From: Streptomyces sp. NBC_01481
GTDB taxonomy: Bacteria > Actinomycetota > Actinomycetes > Streptomycetales > Streptomycetaceae
Reading direction: 5' to 3'
NCBI RefSeq assembly: GCF_026339995.1
Contig: NZ_JAPEPT010000007.1
Span: 359,501 to 423,500 of the forward strand
DNA length: 64,000 nucleotides
Shown here: in pieces, positions 1 to 10,969 of the stretch
Layout of the letters: every line of letters starts with the position of its first letter
How positions within the stretch are numbered: the stretch's first letter is position 1
Translations under genes and position numbers: made by a program
The notes under the pieces: model-generated
Databases searched by the model: none
What the model was told of the DNA's origin: nothing
What the model saw: the letters and a program-made list of their open reading frames with translations, nothing else

Positions 1-1
1 G

Positions 2-670
2 CCGCGTCTCGCCCCCGGCGAGCGGGCGCGCACTCTCGCCTCGCTGCTGCACGTCGACCGCGAGGGCAGGTCCTTCACCGCCGAGCTCGTCTCCCGCTCC
101 GGACTCGCTCCCACGGTCTGGCTCCAGCGGCTCTTCTCCGCGCTGCTCCCGCCCCTGCTGCACTTCCTCTACCGCTACGGCACCGTCTTCTCCCCGCACG
201 GCGAGAACGCCATCGTCGTCCACGACGACCACGACGTACCCGTCCGACTGGCGATCAAGGACTTCGTCGACGACGTCAACATCAGCGCCCAGCCGCTCCC
301 CGAGCACGACTCCATGCCCGACGACGTACGCAAGACGCTTCTCACCGAGGAGCCCGCCTTCCTGACGCAGTTCATCCACTCAGGGCTCTTCGTCGGCGTG
401 TTCCGCTTCCTCGCACCCCTCTGCGAGGAGCAACTGGGTGTGCCGGAGGCGCAGTTCTTCTCGCTCGTACGGGCGGAGATCCTGCGCCATCAGGCCCGCT
501 TCCCGCAGCTCAAGGAACGTTTCGAGACGTTCGACCTGCTCACGCCGGACATCGAGCGCCTCTGTCTCAACCGCAACCGACTGCATCTGGACGGCTACCG
601 CGACCGCCCCGACCGTCCCCATGCCGCAGTCCACGGCACGGTCCCCAATCCGCTGAGTCCGGCGCGATGA
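2..670 (+). CDS. IucA/IucC-family siderophore synthetase, C-terminal part
   Basis: The reading frame is open from the window edge, so the N-terminus lies upstream; 222 residues are visible. The family (NIS synthetases) condenses carboxylates with amines or hydroxylamines in an ATP-dependent step of siderophore assembly in the cytoplasm. The stretch with Y-R-Y-G, then H-G-E-N-A-I, then about 20 residues later I-K-D-F matches the conserved core of the ferric-iron-reductase-like C-terminal domain of these synthetases. The protein ends in a Pro/Arg-rich tail. It is followed after 49 nt by a DinG-type helicase. Which siderophore it makes cannot be told from this fragment. Confidence 0.82.
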   Translation, partial: PRLAPGERARTLASLLHVDREGRSFTAELVSRSGLAPTVWLQRLFSALLPPLLHFLYRYGTVFSPHGENAIVVHDDHDVPVRLAIKDFVDDVNISAQPLPEHDSMPDDVRKTLLTEEPAFLTQFIHSGLFVGVFRFLAPLCEEQLGVPEAQFFSLVRAEILRHQARFPQLKERFETFDLLTPDIERLCLNRNRLHLDGYRDRPDRPHAAVHGTVPNPLSPAR

Positions 671-687
671 CCCGATCCGGGATCGGG
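671..687. promoter_or_regulatory. Short palindrome before the DinG-type helicase gene
   Basis: CCCGATCC and GGATCGGG form perfect 8-bp arms around one central G, starting right after the upstream stop codon. The one-base centre makes a hairpin terminator unlikely, so an operator is the better reading. A candidate -10 hexamer TAGGGT follows at 704-709, 10 nt before the helicase ATG. No regulator is assigned. Confidence 0.3.
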
Positions 688-719
688 CTGTCAGTGGCGC
701 GCCGTAGGGTGGACTGGCT

Positions 720-2714
720 ATGACGAAGCCATCCCTCCCCGAGCTCCTCCATGCCGCCGTCACCGCCGTCGGCGGCATGGAACGGCCAGGCCAGGTCACC
801 ATGGCCGAGGCCGTCGCCGAAGCGGTCGACAACAATTCCCATCTGCTTGTCCAGGCAGGCACCGGTACCGGAAAGTCGCTCGGCTATCTGGTGCCCGCCC
901 TGGCGCACGGCGAGAGGGTCGTGGTGGCCACGGCCACCCTGGCCCTGCAGCGGCAGCTCGTGGAGCGTGATCTTCCGCGGACGGTCGAGGCGCTGCACCC
1001 GCTGCTGCGCCGACGGCCGGAGTTCGCCATGCTCAAGGGGCGTTCCAACTATCTGTGTCTGCACCGCCTCCACGAGGGCGTACCGCAGGAAGAGGAGGAC
1101 GGCCTCTTCGATCAGTTCGAGGCCGCCGCACCCACCAGCAAGCTCGGGCAGGATCTGCTCCGGATGCGCGACTGGGCCGACGAGACCGAGACCGGGGACC
1201 GCGACGATCTCACCCCCGGCGTCTCCGACCGGGCCTGGTCGCAGGTCTCCGTCTCGTCCCGGGAGTGCCTGGGGGCGTCGAAGTGCGCATACGGCGCGGA
1301 GTGCTTCGCCGAGGCGGCCCGCGAGCGGGCGAAGCTGGCCGATGTCGTGGTCACGAACCACGCGCTCCTGGCGATCGACGCGATCGAGGGCGCCCCGGTG
1401 CTCCCGCAGCACGAGGTGCTGATCGTCGACGAGGCCCATGAGCTGGTCTCCCGGGTCACCGGCGTGGCGACCGGCGAGCTCACACCCGGCCAGGTCAACC
1501 GTGCCGTGCGCCGAGCCGCCAAGCTGGTCAACGAGAAGGCCGCGGATGCTCTGCAGACGGCGTCCGAGACCTTCGAGCGAGTGATGGAGCTCGCGCTCCC
1601 CGGCCGGCTCGAAGAGATCCCCGAGGATCTCGGATACGCCCTGATGGCACTGCGCGACGCGGCGCGCACGGTCATCTCGGCCCTCGGCAGCACCCGTGAC
1701 AAATCCGTCCAGGACGAGGACGCCGTACGCAAGCAAGCGCTCGCCTCCGTCGAGAACATCCATGACGTCGCCGAGCGCATCACGCAGGGTTCCGAGTACG
1801 ACGTCGTCTGGTTCGAGCGACACGATCGTTTCGGTGCATCCCTGCGGGTGGCACCGCTGTCCGTCTCCGGCCTGCTGCGCGAGAAGCTCTTCGCGGAGCG
1901 CTCGGTGGTGCTGACCTCGGCCACGCTCAAGCTCGGCGGCGATTTCAACGGCGTCGGGGCCTCGCTCGGCCTGGCTCCCGAGGGCACTGCGGAAGCGGCC
2001 ACGGGCGAACGTGACGAGGTCACGAGCCCGCAGTGGAAGGGGCTCGACGTCGGCTCGCCCTTCGACTACCCGAAGCAGGGCATCCTCTACGTCGCGCGCC
2101 ATCTGACGACGCCCGGCCGGGAGGGTTCCCGCGGCGACATGATGGACGAGCTCGCCGAGCTGGTGGAGGCGGCCGGCGGTCGTACGCTCGGTCTCTTCTC
2201 CTCGATGCGGGCCGCCCAGGCGGCCGCCGAGGAGCTGCGCGGCAGGCTCGAGAAGCCGATTCTGCTCCAGGGCGAGGAAACGCTGGGTGAGCTGATCAAG
2301 ACCTTCGCCGGCGACCCGGAGACCTGTCTGTTCGGCACTCTCTCCCTGTGGCAGGGCGTGGATGTGCCGGGAGCCAGCTGTCAGCTGGTGGTGATGGACC
2401 GGATCCCGTTCCCACGCCCCGACGACCCGCTGATGAGCGCCCGGCAGAAGGCCGTTGAGGAGGCGGGCGGCAATGGCTTCATGGCCGTCGCCGCCACGCA
2501 CGCCGCCCTGTTGATGGCCCAGGGAGCGGGCCGTCTCGTACGCGCGACGGGCGACCGGGGCGTCGTCGCCGTACTCGACCCGCGGCTGGCCAATGCCCGG
2601 TACGGCAGCTATCTGCGTGCCTCGCTGCCGGACTTCTGGTACACGACGGACCGTAACCAGGTGCGCCGATCGCTGGCCGCGATCGACGCCGTGGCCAAGG
2701 CGGACGGCAGGTAG
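720..2714 (+). CDS. DinG/XPD-type ATP-dependent DNA helicase
   Basis: A 664-residue superfamily 2 helicase. Walker A A-G-T-G-T-G-K-S is at residues 46-53 and the DEAH box at about 237-240. Later motifs include L-T-S-A-T-L, W-Q-G-V-D-V-P-G and, near the C-terminus, G-A-G-R-L-V-R. Four cysteines between motifs I and II (one in N-Y-L-C, three in the S-R-E-C to A-E-C-F stretch) fit the Fe-S cluster of XPD/DinG helicases, which unwind DNA 5' to 3' and act in repair or on R-loops. The gene lies tail to tail with lexA, in keeping with a DNA-damage role, but no SOS box is visible in its own short upstream region. No Shine-Dalgarno is evident. Confidence 0.93.
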   Translation: MTKPSLPELLHAAVTAVGGMERPGQVTMAEAVAEAVDNNSHLLVQAGTGTGKSLGYLVPALAHGERVVVATATLALQRQLVERDLPRTVEALHPLLRRRPEFAMLKGRSNYLCLHRLHEGVPQEEEDGLFDQFEAAAPTSKLGQDLLRMRDWADETETGDRDDLTPGVSDRAWSQVSVSSRECLGASKCAYGAECFAEAARERAKLADVVVTNHALLAIDAIEGAPVLPQHEVLIVDEAHELVSRVTGVATGELTPGQVNRAVRRAAKLVNEKAADALQTASETFERVMELALPGRLEEIPEDLGYALMALRDAARTVISALGSTRDKSVQDEDAVRKQALASVENIHDVAERITQGSEYDVVWFERHDRFGASLRVAPLSVSGLLREKLFAERSVVLTSATLKLGGDFNGVGASLGLAPEGTAEAATGERDEVTSPQWKGLDVGSPFDYPKQGILYVARHLTTPGREGSRGDMMDELAELVEAAGGRTLGLFSSMRAAQAAAEELRGRLEKPILLQGEETLGELIKTFAGDPETCLFGTLSLWQGVDVPGASCQLVVMDRIPFPRPDDPLMSARQKAVEEAGGNGFMAVAATHAALLMAQGAGRLVRATGDRGVVAVLDPRLANARYGSYLRASLPDFWYTTDRNQVRRSLAAIDAVAKADGR

Positions 2715-2769
2715 GGCCAGCGACGGCAGGTAGGAGCAGCGACGGGGCAACGACGGCGGGCAGGAACAA

Positions 2770-2828
2770 CTGGGCCCCGGGACCGGCGCAGTGGGTCCCG
2801 GGGCCGGCGCAGTGGGTCCCGGGGCCGG
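2770..2828. repeat. Short GC-rich tandem repeat between convergent genes
   Basis: Two identical 21-bp units (2787-2807 and 2808-2828, core CAGTGGGTCCCGGGGCCGG) follow a partial degenerate copy from 2770. The repeat lies between the ends of the DinG-type gene and lexA. The GGGTCCCGGGGCCGG units can fold on each other and may help end transcription from both sides. Confidence 0.6.
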
Positions 2829-2846
2829 TCAGAGCCGACGGGCCTG

Positions 2847-3632
2847 TCACACCCGCCGCAGCACCGCCACCACCTTGCCGAGGATGGTCGCCTCATCACC
2901 CGGAATCGGCTGGTACGCCGCGTTGTGCGGGAGGAGCCACACATGGCCGTTCTCCCGCTTGAAGCGCTTGACCGTGGCCTCGCCGTCCAGCATCGCGGCC
3001 ACGATGTCGCCGTTCTCCGCGACCGGCTGGCGGCGCACGGTCACCCAGTCGCCGTCGCAGATCGCGGCCTCGATCATCGAGTCGCCGACGACCTTGAGCA
3101 CGAACAACTCGCCGTCACCCACAAGCTGGCGGGGCAGCGGGAAGACGTCCTCGACGGACTCTTCGGCGAGGATCGGGCCACCGGCCGCGATCCTGCCGAC
3201 GAGCGGCACATACGAGGCGGCGGGCTTGCCGGTCGTGTCCGTCGGCTGTGTGCTGGGCTGGTCGGAGCCGCGCACCTCGTACGCCCTGGGGCGGTGCGGG
3301 TCCCGGCGCAGGAAACCCTTGCGCTCCAGAGCCATGAGCTGGTGTGCCACGGAAGAAGTGCTGGACAGCCCGACCGCCTGGCCGATCTCACGCATCGACG
3401 GCGGGTATCCCCGACGCTGTACGGAGTCACGGATCACCTCGATGACGCGCCGCTGCCGATCCGTGAGACCGGAGCTGTCGGCTCGGATCCCTGGAGGTCG
3501 GCCGGGCAGCGAACGCGTGGGCTTGGGCCCCTCGGGTGTCGTGGCTGCGTCATTCATGGCATGCACCGGCTCGAATCGGTTCTGGGAGCGGTCCTGGGCA
3601 GTGATGGTGGCACTGTCTGCGGTGGTGGTCAC
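2847..3632 (-). CDS. lexA: LexA repressor of the SOS response
   Basis: A 261-residue LexA. A winged helix-turn-helix starts near residue 56 (L-T-D-R-Q-R) and runs to about 121. The self-cleavage pair is A150-G151 in G-R-I-A-A-G-G, with catalytic Ser185 in G-D-S-M and Lys222 in A-T-V-K-R. On RecA-ssDNA contact the protein cuts itself, releasing SOS genes. The N-terminal 55 residues are variable; the first ATG is used but a downstream one (residue 26) is possible. A match to the actinobacterial SOS box lies 63 nt before the start, so autorepression is expected. It is divergent from nrdR. Confidence 0.97.
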   Translation of the reverse strand: MTTTADSATITAQDRSQNRFEPVHAMNDAATTPEGPKPTRSLPGRPPGIRADSSGLTDRQRRVIEVIRDSVQRRGYPPSMREIGQAVGLSSTSSVAHQLMALERKGFLRRDPHRPRAYEVRGSDQPSTQPTDTTGKPAASYVPLVGRIAAGGPILAEESVEDVFPLPRQLVGDGELFVLKVVGDSMIEAAICDGDWVTVRRQPVAENGDIVAAMLDGEATVKRFKRENGHVWLLPHNAAYQPIPGDEATILGKVVAVLRRV

Positions 3633-3694
3633 GTCGGCCCCTCTCGAATGGTCTCCCTAGCTGGACAACGGTAGTGGGTTTCGAAAGGTTGCGC

Positions 3695-3708
3695 CAAACA
3701 CACGTTCG
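3695..3708 (-). promoter_or_regulatory. SOS box (LexA operator) of lexA
   Basis: Read on the minus strand the site is CGAACGTGTGTTTG, which fits the actinobacterial LexA consensus CGAAC-R-NNN-GTT-Y-G at every fixed position. It lies 63-76 nt upstream of the lexA start, as expected for autoregulation. Confidence 0.85.
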
Positions 3709-4086
3709 AGTGAAAAATTGCAGATTGCCTGACGCAAGCGTCTGGCTGGGTGTATGTGCGAACGATCGGGCCGTAAGGCAATGCGGGCCACGACGGTAAC
3801 CTTCACCGCCGGCATGCGGTGGAGCGTGGTGTTACCGGGTGATTCCCAGTCTTGCACTCGGGGGCCCGGAATCCACGGAGCCGCGCGATTCCCGTAATCT
3901 CGGGGCCGGTCCCGCCCGGCGTGCGCGCCACGTTTCCGCCCGTTCTGCGTTGGCCCAGTTCGCCCGTCCTGCATCGGTCCCGCGTGGGTCCCGCGCCGCT
4001 TCGATGGCGCGGTGTCACCACCCGTACGCCTGCTGTGTGCAGGCGCAGCTGCGCGACACGCGCTGAGGCTCGAAAATGCGACCAAA

Positions 4087-4133
4087 CCCCAGATCTAGTG
4101 GTTGGATTGTGTCCGTAGCCCAGAAGTTGTGGT
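4087..4133 (+). promoter_or_regulatory. Candidate tandem NrdR boxes before nrdR-nrdJ
   Basis: Two 16-mers, CCCCAGATCTAGTGGT (4087-4102) and GCCCAGAAGTTGTGGT (4118-4133), agree at 12 of 16 positions and start exactly 31 bp apart, about three helical turns. NrdR is known to bind paired, roughly palindromic 16-bp boxes on one DNA face before ribonucleotide reductase genes, and autoregulates the nrdRJ operon in Streptomyces. The sites lie just upstream of the candidate -10 at 4164-4169. Confidence 0.65.
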
Positions 4134-4244
4134 CCCCGGTCCTTCAAGGCCGCAGCCATCGCCTATGCTTGGGGCTGCTTCGAAGGGCTTCGACCGCCCT
4201 GTTGAGGCCATTTCGTCGTGCAGTGAAGGAGGGGGTTGGGAGCC

Positions 4245-4757
4245 ATGCACTGCCCCTTCTGCAGGCACCCCGACAGCCGTGTCGTCGACAGTCGCACCAC
4301 CGACGACGGAACGTCGATCCGGCGCCGCCGGCAGTGTCCTGACTGCTCCCGTCGCTTCACGACGGTGGAGACCGCCTCGCTGATGGTGATCAAGCGCAGC
4401 GGTGTGACCGAGCCCTTCAGCCGTACGAAGGTCATCTCCGGCGTCCGCAAGGCATGCCAGGGGCGGCCGGTCACCGAGGACGCCCTCGCCAAGCTCGGCC
4501 AGCGGGTCGAGGAAGCGGTGCGCGCCACGGGCAGTGCCGAGCTGACCACCCACGACGTGGGTCTGGCCATACTCGGCCCCCTGCAGGAACTCGACCTCGT
4601 CGCGTACCTGCGCTTCGCGTCCGTGTACCGGGCTTTCGACTCACTCGAAGACTTCGAGGCCGCCATCGCGGAACTCCGCGAACAACGGCCTCCCGCAGAG
4701 AAATGCGGAAGCGGCGAGACCCTTGAGGTCCCCGTGCCCGCCACCGCCGCCGACTGA
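4245..4757 (+). CDS. nrdR: Transcriptional repressor NrdR
   Basis: A 170-residue NrdR, which senses ATP/dATP and represses ribonucleotide reductase genes. The N-terminal zinc ribbon has C-P-F-C and C-P-D-C pairs, followed by R-R-F-T-T-V-E and an ATP-cone domain (about residues 46-140). The ATG at 4245 is chosen because GGAGG at 4228-4232 sits 12 nt upstream; the in-frame TTG at 4236 is too close to that site. nrdJ follows 173 nt downstream. Two NrdR-box-like sequences lie upstream, so autoregulation is likely. Confidence 0.97.
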   Translation: MHCPFCRHPDSRVVDSRTTDDGTSIRRRRQCPDCSRRFTTVETASLMVIKRSGVTEPFSRTKVISGVRKACQGRPVTEDALAKLGQRVEEAVRATGSAELTTHDVGLAILGPLQELDLVAYLRFASVYRAFDSLEDFEAAIAELREQRPPAEKCGSGETLEVPVPATAAD

Positions 4758-4930
4758 GCAACACCTGGCTGAGCGGATCGGCCCGCCCCAGTGGCCCGCC
4801 GATCGCCGGCAGAGCGGCAAAAGACCTGTCACGGGCGCTGTGCGCTGGCGCCCGAGGCATCAGACACAGAACTGTGCCACGGGAAGAACTGGGCACTTCA
4901 GGGCGTTTTTGCCCATGTATGGGAGGCGGC

Positions 4931-7831
<2,901 letters not shown>

Positions 7832-7850
7832 CGGCACTCATTGAATGAGA

Positions 7851-7888
7851 GGGAGGGGCGCCCGGCCACCGTGCCGGGCGCCCCTCCC
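7851..7888. terminator. Strong hairpin terminator after nrdJ
   Basis: A perfect 16-bp stem (GGGAGGGGCGCCCGGC and its complement) closes a 6-nt CACCGT loop and is followed by CTTCCTCTTCTC. It lies between the convergent nrdJ and TerD genes and probably serves both. Confidence 0.85.
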
Positions 7889-7908
7889 TTCCTCTTCTCA
7901 GCTGCCGA

Positions 7909-8430
7909 TCAGCTGCCCATGAGCTCGACGAAGGACTGAGGGTCGGCGTCGAATCCGCGGACGGTTTCGTGGAATTGCCACTCGCCCGCATCGCTCCGGA
8001 CGAACTCTCCCACCACGGCCGCGGTGGATTCCAGGACGGCGGCGAAGTCGTTCTGGGCCAGCTCGGTGTGTCCTTCGAGGATGCGGACGAGGGTGTTCGC
8101 GATGTCGGAGAACACCCGGCGTTCGTCCCGCTGCTGGATGACCACACCCACGACGACGCGGCCGTACGTGGCCGCCAGCCGGTCGAACTCCAGGGTCATG
8201 ACCTCGTCGGAGCCGAAGCCCTGACCGGTCTTGCTGTCCCTGGTCAGGATGATCGTGCCGTCCGGTGACCGGCTGTCGAAGTGGACGACGTACGCCGGTT
8301 CGCCGTGTGGGGCCTCCGCCCGGTACGTCGCGGCGACGATGTCGAGATCATGCGCCGGCTCACCCAGGGGACTCGGATCCCACCGGAGGGTCACCTCAGC
8401 CTTCCGGACCCCCTTGTTGAGACTGCTCAC
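7909..8430 (-). CDS. TerD-family protein
   Basis: A 173-residue TerD-domain protein (tellurium resistance/stress family, calcium-binding in studied members, cytoplasmic). Family features visible include the N-terminal S-L-N-K-G-V, L-R-W-D-P, the D-L-D-I stretch, S-P-D-G-T-I-I-L and V-V-V-G-V-V-I. GTG at 8430 is chosen because AAGGGG lies just upstream and the family motif begins 3 residues later; the longer upstream frame is not conserved in character. It stands alone, facing nrdJ. Its role in Streptomyces is not settled. Confidence 0.9.
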   Translation of the reverse strand: MSSLNKGVRKAEVTLRWDPSPLGEPAHDLDIVAATYRAEAPHGEPAYVVHFDSRSPDGTIILTRDSKTGQGFGSDEVMTLEFDRLAATYGRVVVGVVIQQRDERRVFSDIANTLVRILEGHTELAQNDFAAVLESTAAVVGEFVRSDAGEWQFHETVRGFDADPQSFVELMGS

Positions 8431-8596
8431 CAGATTCCCCTTCCCCGTAACTGACGGGAGTTTCACGTCGGTTGACCATGCTGTCACGGCTCGCTGCTCC
8501 AGAAGGGGTGGGTGCGCAGGGAGGCTGGGAGAGCTGCTGACGGTGGACTGTGCCGGAGAGTGACCGGGGCCACGTTCCGCGCCGTACGATGGCGCG

Positions 8597-9202
8597 GTGC
8601 TGGTCAAGTGGATTCGCTGCACCGTCGTGGACCGTCGTGGGTTCGAGCGGGGGCAGCGGAAGTGGGCGGGGCTGCTGGGTGAGCCGGGATTCCGGGGACA
8701 GGGTGGCGGGTGGAGCAAGGGGCGGCCGCATGTCGCGCATGTTTTTACCTTCTGGGAGAGCCGGGCGTTCTACGACTCCTTCATGGCGCGCTCCCATGAC
8801 CGGCTGGCGTCCGGGCAGACGGGCACGTATAAGGACATACAGGCCAAGCTCTTCGACTATCGCTTCGATGTGAAGACCGGGTTCGAGCCGCGCTTCACGG
8901 ACGCCGATGTCGTACGGGTCGCGCACTGCCGGGTGCGCGAGGACCGGGTCGAGCACTACGCGCTGATGCAGGAGAAGGTGTGGAACCCGGCGATGGCCGG
9001 GTCGCCGGGAATGGTGCGCGGCTTGTTCGGGGAGGCGCCGGGGAGCGAGTTCCTGGTGATGTCGATGTGGCAGTCGGCGGCGGAGCACGGGAAGTACCGC
9101 AGAGAGCGGGTCGAGCGGCTCCTGCTGCGTGCGCAGACCGAGGCGGATGTCTCGGCGCTCGCCGGTGATGTGGTGCAGCTCGAACCGTCCTGGACGGTAT
9201 GA
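8597..9202 (+). CDS. DUF4937/YdbC-like protein
   Basis: A 201-residue protein of unknown function. It seems built of two similar halves: residues 1-95, starting V-K-W-I-R-C, and residues 100-190 with V-R-V-A-H-C, each with W, H and F positions like dimeric alpha-beta barrel (antibiotic monooxygenase fold) proteins. The GTG start has no ribosome binding site. TACGAT at 8585-8590 lies 6 nt before it, so a leaderless transcript is likely, and a TGACC at 8561-8565 could be part of the -35. The histidine phosphatase gene follows. Confidence 0.75.
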   Translation: MLVKWIRCTVVDRRGFERGQRKWAGLLGEPGFRGQGGGWSKGRPHVAHVFTFWESRAFYDSFMARSHDRLASGQTGTYKDIQAKLFDYRFDVKTGFEPRFTDADVVRVAHCRVREDRVEHYALMQEKVWNPAMAGSPGMVRGLFGEAPGSEFLVMSMWQSAAEHGKYRRERVERLLLRAQTEADVSALAGDVVQLEPSWTV

Positions 9203-9294
9203 AGCCGGCCGCCCGGCTCTCTTCACGGGCCCGGTACGCCGGTCGGACCCGTCCCGGCTGCTCGGCCGAGTCCGGACCGATCTACTGTCGTGAC

Positions 9295-9954
9295 ATGGCC
9301 CGACCGCAACGCATCGTTCTCGTCCGGCACGGTGAGTCGGAGGGGAACGCCGATGACACTGTGTACGAGCGCGAGCCCGACCACGCGCTGCGGCTGACCC
9401 CGACCGGCTGGACGCAGGCCGAGGAGACGGGCGGACGGCTTCGTGAGCTGTTCGGACGCGAGCGCGTCAGCGTCTACGTCTCGCCCTACCGCCGTACCCA
9501 TGAGACCTTCCGCGCCTTCGCCCTCGACCCTGAGCTGGTACGGGTCAGGGAGGAGCCGCGGCTGCGCGAGCAGGACTGGGGGAACTGGCAGGACCGGGAG
9601 GACGTCCGGCTGCAGAAGGCCTACCGCGACGCCTATGGCCACTTCTTCTACCGCTTCGCCCAGGGGGAGTCGGGAGCGGATGTGTACGACCGGGTCGGGG
9701 CCTTCCTGGAGAGTCTGTACCGGAGCTTCGAATCGCCGGATCATCCGCCGAACGTGCTCCTGGTGACGCACGGACTGACCATGCGGCTGTTCTGCATGCG
9801 CTGGTTCCACTGGTCGGTCGCGGAATTCGAATCCCTCTCCAACCCGGGCAACGCCGAGACTCGGATTCTGCAGCTCGGCAAGGACGGCCGCTACACCCTT
9901 GACCGGCCCTTCGAACGGTGGCGCACACCTGAGCCTTATGGCGTCACCGGATAG
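9295..9954 (+). CDS. Histidine phosphatase (phosphoglycerate mutase) family protein
   Basis: A 219-residue protein with the R-H-G-E motif near the N-terminus (V-R-H-G-E-S-E-G-N), the partner arginine in S-P-Y-R-R-T, and the second histidine in L-V-T-H-G-L-T-M-R. These form the phosphohistidine active site of the branch 1 superfamily. The substrate is not known. ATG at 9295 is chosen because the motif follows within 10 residues. TACTGT (9283-9288) lies 6 nt upstream, suggesting leaderless transcription. Confidence 0.92.
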   Translation: MARPQRIVLVRHGESEGNADDTVYEREPDHALRLTPTGWTQAEETGGRLRELFGRERVSVYVSPYRRTHETFRAFALDPELVRVREEPRLREQDWGNWQDREDVRLQKAYRDAYGHFFYRFAQGESGADVYDRVGAFLESLYRSFESPDHPPNVLLVTHGLTMRLFCMRWFHWSVAEFESLSNPGNAETRILQLGKDGRYTLDRPFERWRTPEPYGVTG

Positions 9955-9966
9955 AGTGGCAGGAAG

Positions 9967-10875
9967 ATGACCGCTGATTCCTCTCGCGACAGGCGCTTCG
10001 AACGCGCCCTGGACAGCCTGCGCGGACTGTCCGTGGGAGACGCCCTGGGCTCCCAGTTCTTCGTTCCTTCGAACTATCCATCGCTGAAACGGCGTGCCCT
10101 GCCGCCGGGCCCCTGGCAGTGGACCGACGACACCGAGATGGCCTGCTCCGTGCTGTCCGTGCTCGCGGCCCATGACCGGGTGGACCAGGACGCACTCGCC
10201 CAGTCCTTCGCCGAGCACCACGACTTCGACCGAGGCTATGGCCCTGCCGTCAACCGTATGCTCCGGCTGATCAGGGAGGGCGGCGACTGGCGTGAACTCG
10301 CCGCCGCGCTCTTTCAGGGCCAGGGGTCGTGGGGCAACGGTTCCGCGATGCGCATCGCGCCGCTCGGTGCCTGGTACGCCGACGATCCGGAGCAGGCCAC
10401 CCACCAGGCCGAGATCTCCTCGTACACCACGCACCAGCACCGGGAGGCCGTGGTCGGGGCGATGGCCGTGGCGGCCGCCGCCGCGCTGGCCGCGGATCCG
10501 GCCGGGCCTCCGGGGGCCGAGGACCTGCTCGACGGCGTCATCGCGCTCGTACCGCGCAGCGCTGTGGGAGCCGGACTCCGCCGGGCGCGGGACATGCTCG
10601 ACTACAACGATGCGGGGACGGTCGCGGCGGTCCTCGGCAGCGGTCGGCGCACCAGTGCGCATGACACCGTTCCGTTCGCGCTGTGGTCCGCGGCGCGCTC
10701 GCTCGGCGACTTCGAGCGGGTGTTCTGGACGACCGCCCAAGTGGGCGGAGACGTCGACACGACCTGCGCCATCGCCTGCGGAGTGGTCGCCGCGGGCAAG
10801 TCGGGACAGCCGCCGGCTGCCTGGCTGGCGCAGACCGAGCGGCTTCCGCAGTGGGTGCCGCAGCAGACGCCATGA
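9967..10875 (+). CDS. ADP-ribosylglycohydrolase family protein
   Basis: A 302-residue member of the ADP-ribosyl-(dinitrogen reductase) hydrolase/ARH family, which removes ADP-ribose from proteins or small molecules using a two-magnesium centre. Motifs are G-D-A-L-G-S near the N-terminus, W-T-D-D-T-E-M (metal ligands), G-N-G-S-A-M-R and G-G-D-V-D-T-T near the C-terminus (metal ligands). It starts 12 nt after the phosphatase stop with AGGAAG just before the ATG, so it may be read from the same transcript; TAGAGT at 9952-9957 could also drive it. The substrate is unknown. Confidence 0.92.
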   Translation: MTADSSRDRRFERALDSLRGLSVGDALGSQFFVPSNYPSLKRRALPPGPWQWTDDTEMACSVLSVLAAHDRVDQDALAQSFAEHHDFDRGYGPAVNRMLRLIREGGDWRELAAALFQGQGSWGNGSAMRIAPLGAWYADDPEQATHQAEISSYTTHQHREAVVGAMAVAAAAALAADPAGPPGAEDLLDGVIALVPRSAVGAGLRRARDMLDYNDAGTVAAVLGSGRRTSAHDTVPFALWSAARSLGDFERVFWTTAQVGGDVDTTCAIACGVVAAGKSGQPPAAWLAQTERLPQWVPQQTP

Positions 10876-10919
10876 GCGGCTGTCTCCAGGCTGCCGAATG
10901 ACCCGGCTCACGTGAGGTA

Positions 10920-10945
10920 CGGGCCGTACCCCCATGTACGGCCCG
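10920..10945. terminator. Bidirectional hairpin terminator
   Basis: CGGGCCGTAC and GTACGGCCCG pair perfectly over 10 bp with a 6-nt loop (CCCCAT). It sits between the convergent ADP-ribosylglycohydrolase and MFS genes. Confidence 0.7.
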
Positions 10946-10969
10946 CACCCCGGCTCTGCGAGGCGGCCC

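Larger units (their letters stand above)
3633..4244. other. 612-nt divergent regulatory region, lexA to nrdR
   Basis: No gene is visible. The region holds an SOS box on the lexA side (3695-3708), a pair of NrdR-box-like 16-mers (4087-4102 and 4118-4133), a candidate -10 TATGCT (4164-4169) and the nrdR ribosome binding site. The middle part (about 3750-4080) shows nothing I can name; a cobalamin riboswitch was looked for and not found. Confidence 0.7.

Noticed and set aside
567..2750. 727-codon open frame opposite the DinG-type gene
   Set aside because: Composition is a shadow of the sense gene; the sense strand has all helicase motifs.
2770..2828. Tandem repeats as a CRISPR array
   Set aside because: Units are contiguous with no spacers and no cas genes are present.
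3750..4080. Possible cobalamin riboswitch before nrdRJ
   Set aside because: No B12-box-like sequence or conserved core was found.
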